A stretch of DNA of 8,401 nt, taken from NCBI GenBank assembly GCA_002423325.1, contig DIVQ01000158.1, positions 1 to 8,401 of the forward strand, in the 5' to 3' direction. Positions 1 through 8,300 of the stretch are shown here, piece by piece. The notes under the pieces were generated by a model. The model did no database searches, had not been told where the DNA came from, and was given only the letters and a program-made list of their open reading frames with translations. Both the position numbers and the translations under genes were made by a program. Numbering within the stretch: position 1 is the first letter of the stretch; each line of letters starts with the position of its first letter. The DNA comes from Anaerolineales bacterium UBA6128. Its GTDB lineage: Bacteria > Chloroflexota > Anaerolineae > UBA1429.

Positions 1-2
1 CT

Positions 3-1001
3 TGGCGCCGCATCTGGGCGTTGCGTGGGCCGGGCGTCTGGGGACGCGTGATCGGCGTGGCGCTGCTGGCGGCGGGCGTAGGCTTGGCGGTCGCGTTGCT
101 CGTGCTGGGCGAGCCGCTGCTTGGGCTGCTGGCGGTGAGCGTGGTGTGTGCGGCGGTGGCCTGGCTCTGGAGCCCGGCTGACAGCCCGCAGAGCTGGGTG
201 CAACGGCTGCTCGCGCTGACCGGCGCCGCGCTCCTGCTCGGCGTAGAGCTGATCTTTGTGCGCGATTTTCTGGCCGGCGGCGATTGGCAGCGCATGAACA
301 CGGTGTTCAAGTTCTTCACCCAGGCGTGGGTGTTGCTGGGGCTGGCTGCAGGCGCGGCAATGCCGACCCTGTGGCGTTCGGCGGGCCGGCGCGGCGCTCC
401 GGGGGCGGCCTGGCGGGTGGCCTGCGTGCTGCTGGTGGGCGGAGCCTTGGTGTACACCGTGGTGGCCGTGCCCGTGCGTGTCAATGAGCGCATGCCGAGC
501 GCCTGGCCGCCGCGTAACACGCTGGACGGCACTGCCTACATGACCACGGGCGTCTACCACTGGCCCGATGTCGACAGCACGATCGATCTGCGCTACGACC
601 GCGCGGCGATCGCCTGGCTGTGGGAGCACGTGCCCGGCACGCCGGTGCTGGCCGAGGCCGCCATCGGCTACTATCGCGAGGGCGGGCTGCGCGTCTCGTC
701 GTACACGGGGCTGCCCACACTCGTGGGCATGCACCAGTCCGAGCAGCGGCCACCGGCGGAGGTGGCGCTGCGCCAGCGCGACGCCGACACGCTTTTCAAC
801 GGCACCCAGACTGCGCGCACGCTCGAGTTGCTCGAGCGCTATCGAGTGCGCTATATCTATATCGGGCAACTGGAGCGCGCGGTGTACGACGCGGCGGGCC
901 TGGCCAAATTCGCCGGGCTGGCGGAGCAGGGCGTGCTGGCGCGGGTTTACGCCAACGAACGGGTCGAGATCTACCAGGTGCTGCAGGAATGGGGCGGCTG
1001 A
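3..1001 (+). CDS. DUF2298 / Chlor_Arch_YYY family membrane protein, C-terminal part (5' end outside window)
   Basis: The frame is open from the left edge to the TGA at 999-1001, so this is the C-terminal 332 residues of a longer protein. The first possible start inside the window, a TTG at 21, has no reason to be real. Family membership comes from comparison with the complete gene immediately downstream. Both carry an E-[LF]-I-[FY]-[VL]-R-D segment followed by RMNTVFKF (here 291-314) and QxWVLLG. Both then have a last membrane helix ending in YTV, a TLDGT motif, and the C-terminal Y[IV]Y[IV]GxLER motif (here 852-878). Several hydrophobic helices precede a soluble tail of about 160 residues, probably outside the membrane. 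Compared with its neighbour it has a few extra residues (AGGDWQ region) between RD and RMN. The biochemical function of DUF2298 is not established; a role in surface-glycan synthesis is inferred from the downstream GT-C genes. The stop lies 28 bases before the next start, consistent with one operon. The family call is strong; the function is open. Confidence 0.9.
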   Translation, partial: WRRIWALRGPGVWGRVIGVALLAAGVGLAVALLVLGEPLLGLLAVSVVCAAVAWLWSPADSPQSWVQRLLALTGAALLLGVELIFVRDFLAGGDWQRMNTVFKFFTQAWVLLGLAAGAAMPTLWRSAGRRGAPGAAWRVACVLLVGGALVYTVVAVPVRVNERMPSAWPPRNTLDGTAYMTTGVYHWPDVDSTIDLRYDRAAIAWLWEHVPGTPVLAEAAIGYYREGGLRVSSYTGLPTLVGMHQSEQRPPAEVALRQRDADTLFNGTQTARTLELLERYRVRYIYIGQLERAVYDAAGLAKFAGLAEQGVLARVYANERVEIYQVLQEWGG

Positions 1002-1016
1002 GCGCTCCAAGCGCGT

Positions 1017-1023
1017 GAGGAGA
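1017..1023 (+). promoter_or_regulatory. Ribosome binding site of the second DUF2298 gene
   Basis: GAGGAGA lies 6 bases before the ATG at 1030 and is a strong Shine-Dalgarno match. It fixes this ATG as the start. It also shows that the gene has its own initiation signal, so it does not depend on translational coupling to the gene ending at 1001. Confidence 0.75.
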
Positions 1024-1029
1024 TAACGT

Positions 1030-3468
1030 ATGGTCGCGGTTCTGATCTGGTGGTTGGTGCTGCAACTGATCGGTCTGGCGACGCTGCCGCTCGCGCTGCG
1101 GCTGCTGCGTGCGTTGCCCGATCGCGGGTACGCGATGGCGCGCCCGCTCGGTCTGCTGCTGAGCGGCTATGCCCTCTGGATGCTGGTAAGCCTGGGGGTG
1201 CTGCAGAACACGCGCTCGGGCGCGCTGGCGGCGGTGCTGATCGTGGCTGCGGCGTCAGTCTGGGCCTGGGCGCGCCACGGGCGCGAGATGAGCGCCTGGC
1301 TGCGCGGGCAGTGGCGCGTGCTGCTGGCCACTGAGCTGCTGTTCCTTGTGGCGCTGGTGACCTTTTGCGTTTTTCGCGCGCACAATCCCGACATCGCCGC
1401 CACCGAAAAGCCGATGGAATTTGGCTTTATCAACGCCATTTTGCGCAGCCGCACCTTTCCGCCGCCCGATATGTGGCTTTCGGGGTATGGCATCAGCTAC
1501 TATTACTTGGGCTATGTCATTGTTGCGATGCTGACGCGTCTGTCGGGCCTGGCGAGCGAAATCACCTTTAACCTGACGGTGGCCACGCTGTTCGCGCTGA
1601 CGGCCACGGGCGCCTTCAGCCTGGTCTACAACCTCGTGCAGGCCTATCGCGCGCACAAGCTGTCAAGTTATGAGCGTCCCACTTTTGCGCCGGGCCTGCT
1701 CTCAGGGCTATTCGGGGCCGTGCTGGTGCCGTTGATGGGCAACCTGGAGGGCATCTTTGAGATCATCCGGGCGCGTGGCTGGGGATCCGAGGCCCTGTGG
1801 GCCTGGCTGGACGTCAAGGACCTGAGAGCCACGCCGCCCAGCGGCACCTGGTATCCAACGGACGGCTGGTGGTGGTGGCGGGCGTCGCGTGTGGTGCACG
1901 ATCGCGACGCCTTGGGCAACTCGGTCGAGGTGATCGACGAGTTTCCCTTTTTCAGCTTTTTGTTGGGCGACAACCACCCGCACGTGCTGGCCCTGCCGTT
2001 CGTGCTGTTGGCCCTTGCGCTGGCGCTCAACCTGCTGCTGAGCCGCCGCCCGAAGGCGGAAGCGGCCACGGCGGTGCAGGTCGCGCCGGCGGCAGCCGAC
2101 CCGGCGCCGCGCGCGCCGCTCTTGGCGTGGCTGCAGCGCTTTGTGCGCGAGCTCTGGCCTGGCAGACCCTGGGAACTCGCGGCGTGCGCGCTGGCTCTGG
2201 GCGGCCTGGGTTTCCTCAACACCTGGGACTATCCCATCTACCTGCTGGTGTTCTGCCTGGCCTACGCCGTGCGGCGCTGGATCGATGAGCGGCCGCCGTT
2301 CGGCGAATGGCTGCTGGACGTGATCTATCTGGGCATCGTACTGTTGGCCGTCGGGGTGCTGCTGTACCTGCCATTCTACCTGAGCTTTCGCTCGCAGGCA
2401 GGGGGCATCGGACTGGTCACCGAGTTCAAGACGCGCTGGCACCAGTACGTGCTGATGTTCGGGGCGTTCCTGTTCTTTGTCGCCAGTCTGCTTGCGGCGC
2501 TGGCGGTGCGCTTTGCCCGCGCGCCGCGCGAGGAGCGCCGCATCCCGCTGCTGGGGCGGGTCGTGGGCGGCCTGCTGATGGCGGCGCTGGCCTATGCGCT
2601 GTTGCGCGGCTGGTGGACGGCGGCGCTGGCCTTTGCGCTGCTCGCGGTCGACGCGGTGCTGCTGGTGTGGGGCAGCCGACCGCGCCGGCAGGGGCGCTCG
2701 GAGCCCCACCTGCCCGAGAGTGTGTTGTTCGCGCTGATGCTGGTGCTGGTGGGTGTGGCGCTGACCGTCAGCGTCGAGTTCATCTACTTGCGCGACTCGT
2801 TTGACACGCGTATGAACACCGTGTTCAAGTTCTACTACCAGGGCTGGGTGCTGCTCGGCATCGCGTCGGCCTTTGGAGCCTACTACCTGGTGGAGCGGCT
2901 GCGGCGCACGCGTTCACTGGCGCGGAGCGTCGGGCTGGCCGTCTGGGGGCTGGTGGGTCTGGTGTTGGTGGGCGCTGGGCTGAGCTACACCGTGGCAGCG
3001 ACGATGTCCAAGGCGGACGGCTTTGCCGGGACGCCGACGCTGGACGGCACGCGTTACGTGGCGCAATGGCGGCCCGACGACTATGCCGCGGTGCAGTGGT
3101 TGCGGCAACACGCGCTCGAGGGGGCGGTGATGGTTGAGGCGCCAGGCGGTTCGTATACAGAGTATAATTGGGTTTCGGCGCACAGTGGCGTGCCGACCCT
3201 GCTGGGGTGGGGCGGCCACGAACTGCAGTGGCGCGGCGGCTACACCGAGGCCGGGCTGCGCGAGCCCGACATCGCCACGATTTACCAGAGCACCGACCCT
3301 GACGAGACTCAGCGTGTGATAGACAAGTACGGCATCGACTATGTCTACGTCGGGCCGTTGGAACGCAGCAAGTACCAGGTCAGCCAGGCGGTGACGCGTA
3401 AGCTCGAGCGGATGATGAGGCGCGTCTTTGAGCAGGGCGGCGTCGTGATCTACGGCCTCGGCTACTGA
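1030..3468 (+). CDS. DUF2298 / Chlor_Arch_YYY family polytopic membrane protein, complete (812 aa)
   Basis: A complete, very hydrophobic protein with roughly 14-17 membrane segments and a C-terminal soluble tail from about residue 658. Recognisable family motifs, in order: NPDIAATEKPMEFGFINA (119-136); the tyrosine triplet in GISYYYLGY (154-162), which I take as the source of the name YYY; the WWWWRASRV region (280-288); FPFFSFLLGDNHPHVLALPF (305-324); NTWDYPIYLL (397-406); FIYLRD then RMNTVFKF (584-601); TLDGT (670-674); and YVYVGPLERSKY (771-782). The clustered acidic and His residues (D121, E126, D314, H316, H318, D400) sit in or near loops and could form a polar site, but no catalytic role is established. 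An Ala/Pro-rich linker (about 341-365) separates the two halves of the membrane domain. The start is the ATG with GAGGAGA 6 bases upstream. It is a paralogue of the gene ending at 1001. A membrane role in glycan or lipid-linked sugar processing is inferred from the GT-C neighbours. The family call is very secure; the function is unknown. Confidence 0.93.
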   Translation: MVAVLIWWLVLQLIGLATLPLALRLLRALPDRGYAMARPLGLLLSGYALWMLVSLGVLQNTRSGALAAVLIVAAASVWAWARHGREMSAWLRGQWRVLLATELLFLVALVTFCVFRAHNPDIAATEKPMEFGFINAILRSRTFPPPDMWLSGYGISYYYLGYVIVAMLTRLSGLASEITFNLTVATLFALTATGAFSLVYNLVQAYRAHKLSSYERPTFAPGLLSGLFGAVLVPLMGNLEGIFEIIRARGWGSEALWAWLDVKDLRATPPSGTWYPTDGWWWWRASRVVHDRDALGNSVEVIDEFPFFSFLLGDNHPHVLALPFVLLALALALNLLLSRRPKAEAATAVQVAPAAADPAPRAPLLAWLQRFVRELWPGRPWELAACALALGGLGFLNTWDYPIYLLVFCLAYAVRRWIDERPPFGEWLLDVIYLGIVLLAVGVLLYLPFYLSFRSQAGGIGLVTEFKTRWHQYVLMFGAFLFFVASLLAALAVRFARAPREERRIPLLGRVVGGLLMAALAYALLRGWWTAALAFALLAVDAVLLVWGSRPRRQGRSEPHLPESVLFALMLVLVGVALTVSVEFIYLRDSFDTRMNTVFKFYYQGWVLLGIASAFGAYYLVERLRRTRSLARSVGLAVWGLVGLVLVGAGLSYTVAATMSKADGFAGTPTLDGTRYVAQWRPDDYAAVQWLRQHALEGAVMVEAPGGSYTEYNWVSAHSGVPTLLGWGGHELQWRGGYTEAGLREPDIATIYQSTDPDETQRVIDKYGIDYVYVGPLERSKYQVSQAVTRKLERMMRRVFEQGGVVIYGLGY

Positions 3469-3492
3469 CGCTGCCAGGCCCGCGGCGCGCTG

Positions 3493-3501
3493 TGGTATAA
3501 T
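3493..3501 (+). promoter_or_regulatory. Extended -10 promoter element upstream of the third gene
   Basis: TGGTATAAT is an exact match to the extended -10 consensus (TGnTATAAT) of a housekeeping sigma factor. It lies in the only sizeable intergenic gap (3469-3533). The best -35 candidate is CTGCCA (3471-3476), which matches TTGACA at 4 of 6 positions but with a long 19-base spacer, so the extended -10 would have to carry most of the recognition. Transcription would start near 3507-3509, giving a leader of about 25 bases that includes the ribosome binding site. This would give genes 3-4 their own promoter. It was identified by eye. Confidence 0.6.
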
Positions 3502-3525
3502 GCCGTTGCGCCGAACAGCAAGCAC

Positions 3526-3533
3526 GGAGCAGG
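3526..3533 (+). promoter_or_regulatory. Ribosome binding site of the third gene; start ambiguous by two codons
   Basis: GGAGCAGG precedes two in-frame ATG codons, at 3534 and 3540. GGAG lies 4 bases before the first and 10 before the second, so neither spacing is ideal and either could be used. The choice changes the protein by only two residues. Confidence 0.5.
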
Positions 3534-5318
3534 ATGGCGATGGAGACAGTCTCTGGCAAGGAAAACCGCAGATCAGACACCGGGCCGGGCTCCGCACTGG
3601 CCGCGCAGGCCCCTGAACCGCGCTGGCTGACGGTCGAGACGGCCGCGTACATAGCAATCGCCCTCGCGGCCTTGCTGGTGCGCCTGGCAGCCCTGGGGCG
3701 TTGGCCCCTGCTGAACGAAGAGCTGCAGACAGCGCTGGCCGCCTGGCGCGGAGTGCAGGGCGACGCCTGGCGCCCGGCCTTTTACGTGCCGCTGCTATAC
3801 GACGTGCAACTGCTGCTCTTTGGGCTGACGCGGGCTGGCGATGGCGCGGCGCGCCTGCTGCCGGCGCTGGCAGGCACAGGACTCGTGATACTGCCCTGGG
3901 CCGCGCGCGATCTGCTGGGTCGCCGCGGCGCGCTGTGCGCCGCGCTGCTGTTGGCGCTTGCGCCGACCTGGGTATTCCTGTCGCGCACGGCCGACGGCGC
4001 CATTCTGGCTGCGGCCTGCGGCGCGGTGCTGCTGCTGGCTGGCTGGCGCCACGCCCACGATCGGCGTCCCTGGCAACTGACGGCAGGGGCCGTGGCGCTG
4101 GCGACGGGACTCACCGCGGGGCCGCAGTTCTACACCTATCTGCTGGTCGCGGTGGGTTGTGCGGTCTACCTGTGGCAACGCGCTCGCACCGGCACAGACG
4201 AGAACCGGTCCGAGGACGACGCCCTGCCGGTGGGTTGGTCGCTCTGGCGTGCGCCGGCGCTGCAGGCGGTGGGGCTGTTCGTCTTCCTGGCGACCGGCTA
4301 TCTGACGAACGTGGGCGGCATCGGGGCCAGCGTGGGACTGCTGGGTCGATGGCTGGCCAACCTGGCGCCGGGCTACAGCGGGCTCTCCTGGCTCGCTTAC
4401 CCGCGAATGCTGTGGGGTTACGAGTTCCTGACGCTGGCGTTGGCGGCCGTGGGCCTGGGCGTTGGCCTGTACCAGCGGGAGCGCATCGACGCGGCGCTGG
4501 GCATCTGGGTGGCGCTGGCGCTCGTGCTGGGGACGGTGTTGGGGCATCGGCAGCCCGGCTGGGCGCTGGACGCGCTGCTGCCGCTGGTGCTGTTGGCCGC
4601 TCGGGGCTTGGAGCAATTGTGGGGCCTCCTGATGCCCGACGCGACTCGCACCGATCTCGTGGCGCTGGTCGCGGCCACGCCATTTCTCGTGTTTGCTTTT
4701 CTGCAGGTGGCTAGCTACACGCATACAGGTGAGGAGCCCTACCTGCAGTATGCGCTGATCACGGTCGGAATCCTGGCATTGGGCTGGTGTGCCTACTGGA
4801 TCTGGGGAGATGGCGTGGCGGCCCTGCGGGTGGGGGCGGGTCTCGTGTTGCTGGTGATGCTGGTGTTCAGCACGCGCGTCACCACGGCCGTCGCCTACCA
4901 GACTGCGCGCGACCCGCGCGAGGGGTTGGTGTACAAGCCCACCTCGGTGCAGGTGCGCGACCTGCTGGACCTGGTGGCGCAGACCTCCAGCCGGCAGTCG
5001 GGCGATCCGCGGATGATCGACCTGCGCTACGACCCCAGCCTGGAGCCCTGGTTGGCCTGGTATCTGCGCGATTACCCCAAGGCCAGCGTGGCCAGCATTG
5101 ACTTTGGCGCCGCGCCCCGGGAGGCGCTGATCACGCCGCTGCTGAGCGACCAGGACTGGCCGGCCGGCTACGCCGGGCAGCGCTTCCGCCTGATCGAAGA
5201 GTTCCCGGCGCAGCCTCTGACCCGTCGCGAGCGCCTGCTCTGGCGCGTGTATCGCGAGCCGGTGGGCGCAATCAAACCGACCGAAGTGGTGTTCTGGCTG
5301 CAGTTGGCTGCCCAGTAG
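3534..5318 (+). CDS. GT-C fold membrane protein, diverged Agl23-like / family 39-like glycosyltransferase (594 aa)
   Basis: A hydrophilic N-terminus of about 35 residues precedes some 12-14 membrane segments (about 36-446) and a soluble C-terminal domain (about 450-594), the usual GT-C plan. GT-C enzymes transfer sugars from polyprenyl-phosphate donors outside the membrane. By-eye alignment to the downstream gene is convincing: LGRWPLLNEELQTALAAWR (54-72) with its LGSRGYEHDESIHAWESWK; ARLLPALAG (106-114) with ARLGPALFG; GHRQPGWALDALLPL (337-351) with GEKMPWLTMHLALPL; and EPWLAWYLRDY (504-514) with WPFVWYLRDF. The signature residues differ, however. The first-loop Asp-Glu pair is Glu62-Glu63 here, the Glu-Lys of the GEKMPW motif is His338-Arg339, and the Asp of WHDIEG has no exact counterpart (nearest is D154). 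It may therefore have a changed substrate, act as a non-catalytic partner, or be a distant active enzyme. It has its own candidate promoter and ends 34 bases before the next gene. GT-C membership is confident; activity is not. Confidence 0.8.
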   Translation: MAMETVSGKENRRSDTGPGSALAAQAPEPRWLTVETAAYIAIALAALLVRLAALGRWPLLNEELQTALAAWRGVQGDAWRPAFYVPLLYDVQLLLFGLTRAGDGAARLLPALAGTGLVILPWAARDLLGRRGALCAALLLALAPTWVFLSRTADGAILAAACGAVLLLAGWRHAHDRRPWQLTAGAVALATGLTAGPQFYTYLLVAVGCAVYLWQRARTGTDENRSEDDALPVGWSLWRAPALQAVGLFVFLATGYLTNVGGIGASVGLLGRWLANLAPGYSGLSWLAYPRMLWGYEFLTLALAAVGLGVGLYQRERIDAALGIWVALALVLGTVLGHRQPGWALDALLPLVLLAARGLEQLWGLLMPDATRTDLVALVAATPFLVFAFLQVASYTHTGEEPYLQYALITVGILALGWCAYWIWGDGVAALRVGAGLVLLVMLVFSTRVTTAVAYQTARDPREGLVYKPTSVQVRDLLDLVAQTSSRQSGDPRMIDLRYDPSLEPWLAWYLRDYPKASVASIDFGAAPREALITPLLSDQDWPAGYAGQRFRLIEEFPAQPLTRRERLLWRVYREPVGAIKPTEVVFWLQLAAQ

Positions 5319-5340
5319 TGACACGCGTTTAGCCCAGTAC

Positions 5341-5345
5341 GAGGT
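5341..5345 (+). promoter_or_regulatory. Ribosome binding site of the fourth gene
   Basis: GAGGT lies 7 bases before the ATG at 5353 and supports that start. The 34-base gap (5319-5352) shows no -10 element and no hairpin, so this gene is probably co-transcribed with the one before it. Confidence 0.7.
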
Positions 5346-5352
5346 AATAGGA

Positions 5353-8300
5353 ATGGCAGGTACAAAGACGGAAACGGCCGTGACGCAGGGAGAGAGCTTT
5401 CTGGAAAAGCCCATCCTGGGCAGTCGCAGGATCACCTGGGAAGTGCTGCTATGCACCCTGCTGATTCTGTTCGTCGTGGGCACGCGGCTGTGGGACCTGG
5501 GCTCGCGCGGCTATGAGCACGACGAGTCGATCCACGCCTGGGAGTCGTGGAAGCTGGCGACGGGGCAGGGCTACATCCACGACCCGGTGTACCATGGCCC
5601 CTTTATGTACCACTGGGATGCGTTGATCTTTACACTGTTCGGCGACAGCGACTATACGGCGCGCTTGGGCCCCGCGCTGTTCGGCATTGCGCTGGCGCTG
5701 TTGCCGCTGGCGATGAAAAAGTGGTTGGGGCGCAAGGGCGCGCTGGCCACGATGCTCCTGATTGCCATCTCGCCGGTCATCATGACGCGCTCGCGTTTCA
5801 TCTGGCACGATATCGAGGGCTTGTTCTTTAACCTGGTGCTGTTCATCGCCACACTGCGCTATCTGGATGAGCGCAAATCGCGCGACCTGTACCTGGCGTC
5901 GGCGGCGCTGGTGCTGGGCGCCTGCACCAAGGCGACCACCGAGATCTTTGTAGCGATTCTGGGGCCGTCGCTGGTGTTGTTGCTGCTCTGGCAGTGGTGG
6001 CACGATCGCGGCCGGCCGCTGCGCGAGTTCCCCGCGTTCGATCTGATCGTCGTCATCGGCACGCTGATCCTGCCCAAGGCCACGGCGCTGCCGGTCAAGT
6101 TGCTCGGGCACGATCCGCTGGACTATTCTACCAGTGGACTGATCTTTTCCGGGATCGTGTTCCTGGGTGTGCAGGCGATCGCGGCGGCCATCGGGCTGTG
6201 GTGGGACTGGCGGCGCTGGCTGGTATGCGTCGCGATTTTCTACGGCATTTTCATCCCGCTCTACACCACGATGTTCACCAACGGCAAGGGCGTCGCGTCC
6301 GGCATCCTTGGCATGGTGGGCTACTGGCTCACGCAGCAGAGCGTGCGCCGTGGCGACCAGCCCTGGTACTATTACTTTGTGCTGTTGCCGATCTATGAAT
6401 ATCTGGCGATGGTGGCGAGCGCGGGGGCGGTGGTGCTGTACGTCTCCAAGGGCGATGCGGCGGAACGGCGTGAGCGCGAACAGGGCGCGGCGCATGTCGT
6501 GCCCTTTGTGCCCTTTGTGGTCATCTGGGCGGTGCTGACCATCGCGGCCTACAGCCTCGCGGGTGAAAAGATGCCCTGGCTGACGATGCATCTGGCCTTG
6601 CCGCTGCACATCCTGGGAGGGTGGGGCATCGGGCGGCTGCTGGAGGCCAACTGGAAGGAGATTGTCGCCAAGCGCGGCCTGCTGCTGCTCGCGCTGGTGC
6701 CGTTGTTCATCTATGCGCTGGCCAGCCTGCTGGGCGGCGCGCCGTCCACCGGCACGACAGTCGACGAGATCAGCCGCACGCTGAGCTTTGGCGCGTCGGC
6801 GCTGGTGGTGGTGATCCTGGCGGTGCCGATCGTGCTGATCGTGCGCGCGCTCAAAGGCAAAGACAGCGTGCGCCTGGTCCTGCTGGGGCTGCTGGTGTTG
6901 CTGGTGGCACTGACGGTGCGCACGGCCTGGATGTCGACGTATATCAACCAGGACTATGCCACCGAATTCCTGGTCTACGCGGCCGGCACGCCCGATACGG
7001 CGCTGGTGACGCGTGAGTTGGAGGACATGTCGCGGCGGCTGTATGGCGACCTGTCGATGAAGGTGGCCTACGATAACCTGTCGAGCTGGCCGTTCGTCTG
7101 GTACCTGCGCGACTTTACCAACGCGCAGTTCTTTGGCGAAAAACCGGGCGGGCCGTTCGATGCGCCGGTGGTCATCGTGGGCATCGAGAACGAGGCGGGC
7201 GTCAAGCCCTTCCTGGGCAGCAACTATTACCGGCGTGAGTATCGCCTGATCTGGTGGCCGCACCAGGACTGGTACCGCGAGATGACGCTCAAGTCGTTGT
7301 GGAACGATCTCAAGGATCCGGCGGCGTTGCGCGTGCACTGGGACATTGTTTTCCACCGCAAGTACCCGCGCGACACGACCTCGTGGTACAACGGCGTGCG
7401 CTTTGCGATGTACGTGCGGCGCGACGTGGCCCAGCAACTGTGGGACTATGGCACCGAGACCCTGACGGTGGACGGCAGTCTGCCTGGCGACGAGTACGTC
7501 GACAAGTGGTCGTCGGTCGCGGCCCTGAACGCGTTCGGTTATGTGGGCGACACGCCCGGCGCGCTGCGCAGCCCCAAGGGGGTCGCGGTGGGTCCCGACG
7601 GTGCGCTGTATGTGGCGGACACATTCAATCACCGCGTGCAGGTGTTTGACAGCAGTGGCGCCTTGCTGCGGCAGTGGGGCAGCGAGGGCGCGGGCGTCGC
7701 GCAGTTCAGTGAACCGTGGGGCATTGGCGTGGCACCCAACGGCGACGTCTATGTGGCCGACACATGGAACCACCGCATCCAGGTCTTCAGCGCTGAGGGA
7801 GCCTTCAAGCGTGCCTGGGGCGGGCCCGGCGTGGGGCAGACCGAATCTGTGCTCGGATCGGGCGATCTGCTGTATGGCCCGCGCGCCATCGCCTTTGACT
7901 CGGCGGGCAACGTCTATGTGTCGGATACCGGCAACAAGCGCGTGATCAAGTATGATGCCAACGGCAATATGATCACCGCGGTGGGCGGCCTCGGCGACGG
8001 CGACGGCCAGATGCAGGAACCGGTGGGCCTTGCCACAGACGCGCAGGACCACCTGTATGTGGCTGACACCTGGAACATGCGCATTCAGGTGTTCGACGCT
8101 GACCTGAACTATCTGCGGCAGTGGCGCGTGATGGCCTGGGAGGGTACGTCGGTGGTCAACAAACCCTACCTGGCGGTGGATGCCAGCGGCAACGTGTTTG
8201 TGAGCGACCCTGAGCAGGCGCGCATCATAAAGTTCAACAACCAGGGCGAGCTGCTCAAGGTTTGGGGCCAATATGGGACGGATGTTTCGGCGATGAACCT

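Noticed and set aside
21..23. TTG as the true start of the first gene
   Set aside because: The frame stays open to the window edge, the upstream 20 bases show no ribosome binding site, and family length (about 800 residues in the neighbour) requires much more N-terminal sequence.
3163..3168. TATAAT hexamer inside the second gene as a promoter
   Set aside because: It falls within codons of the soluble domain (TEYN region), has no TG extension, and the nearest -35-like hexamer (TTGAGG at 3134-3139) is 23 bases away.
3701..4714. Plus-strand open frame of about 337 codons in another frame inside the third gene
   Set aside because: Ala/Gly/Arg-rich translation typical of an off-frame reading of GC-rich DNA. 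The overlapping frame has membrane helices and homology to the next gene.
5319..5352. Terminator or promoter between the third and fourth genes
   Set aside because: No inverted repeat with a T-run and no -10-like hexamer in the 34 bases; only the ribosome binding site is visible.
3795..5483. Minus-strand open frame of about 560 codons spanning the third gene and the start of the fourth
   Set aside because: It crosses a gene boundary and a ribosome binding site, has low-complexity Gln/Arg/His composition, and is explained as a shadow of the plus-strand genes.
7609..8095. Recurring DNA blocks as a tandem DNA repeat or CRISPR-like array
   Set aside because: The similarity follows codons of the NHL repeat with many third-position differences and uneven spacing. 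It is a protein repeat.
5449..8271. Very long open frame (about 940 codons) on the minus strand opposite the fourth gene
   Set aside because: Its product is dominated by Gln, His and Arg with no hydrophobic core or recognisable domain, while the plus frame has clear GT-C and NHL motifs. Long antisense frames are a side effect of GC-rich third codon positions.
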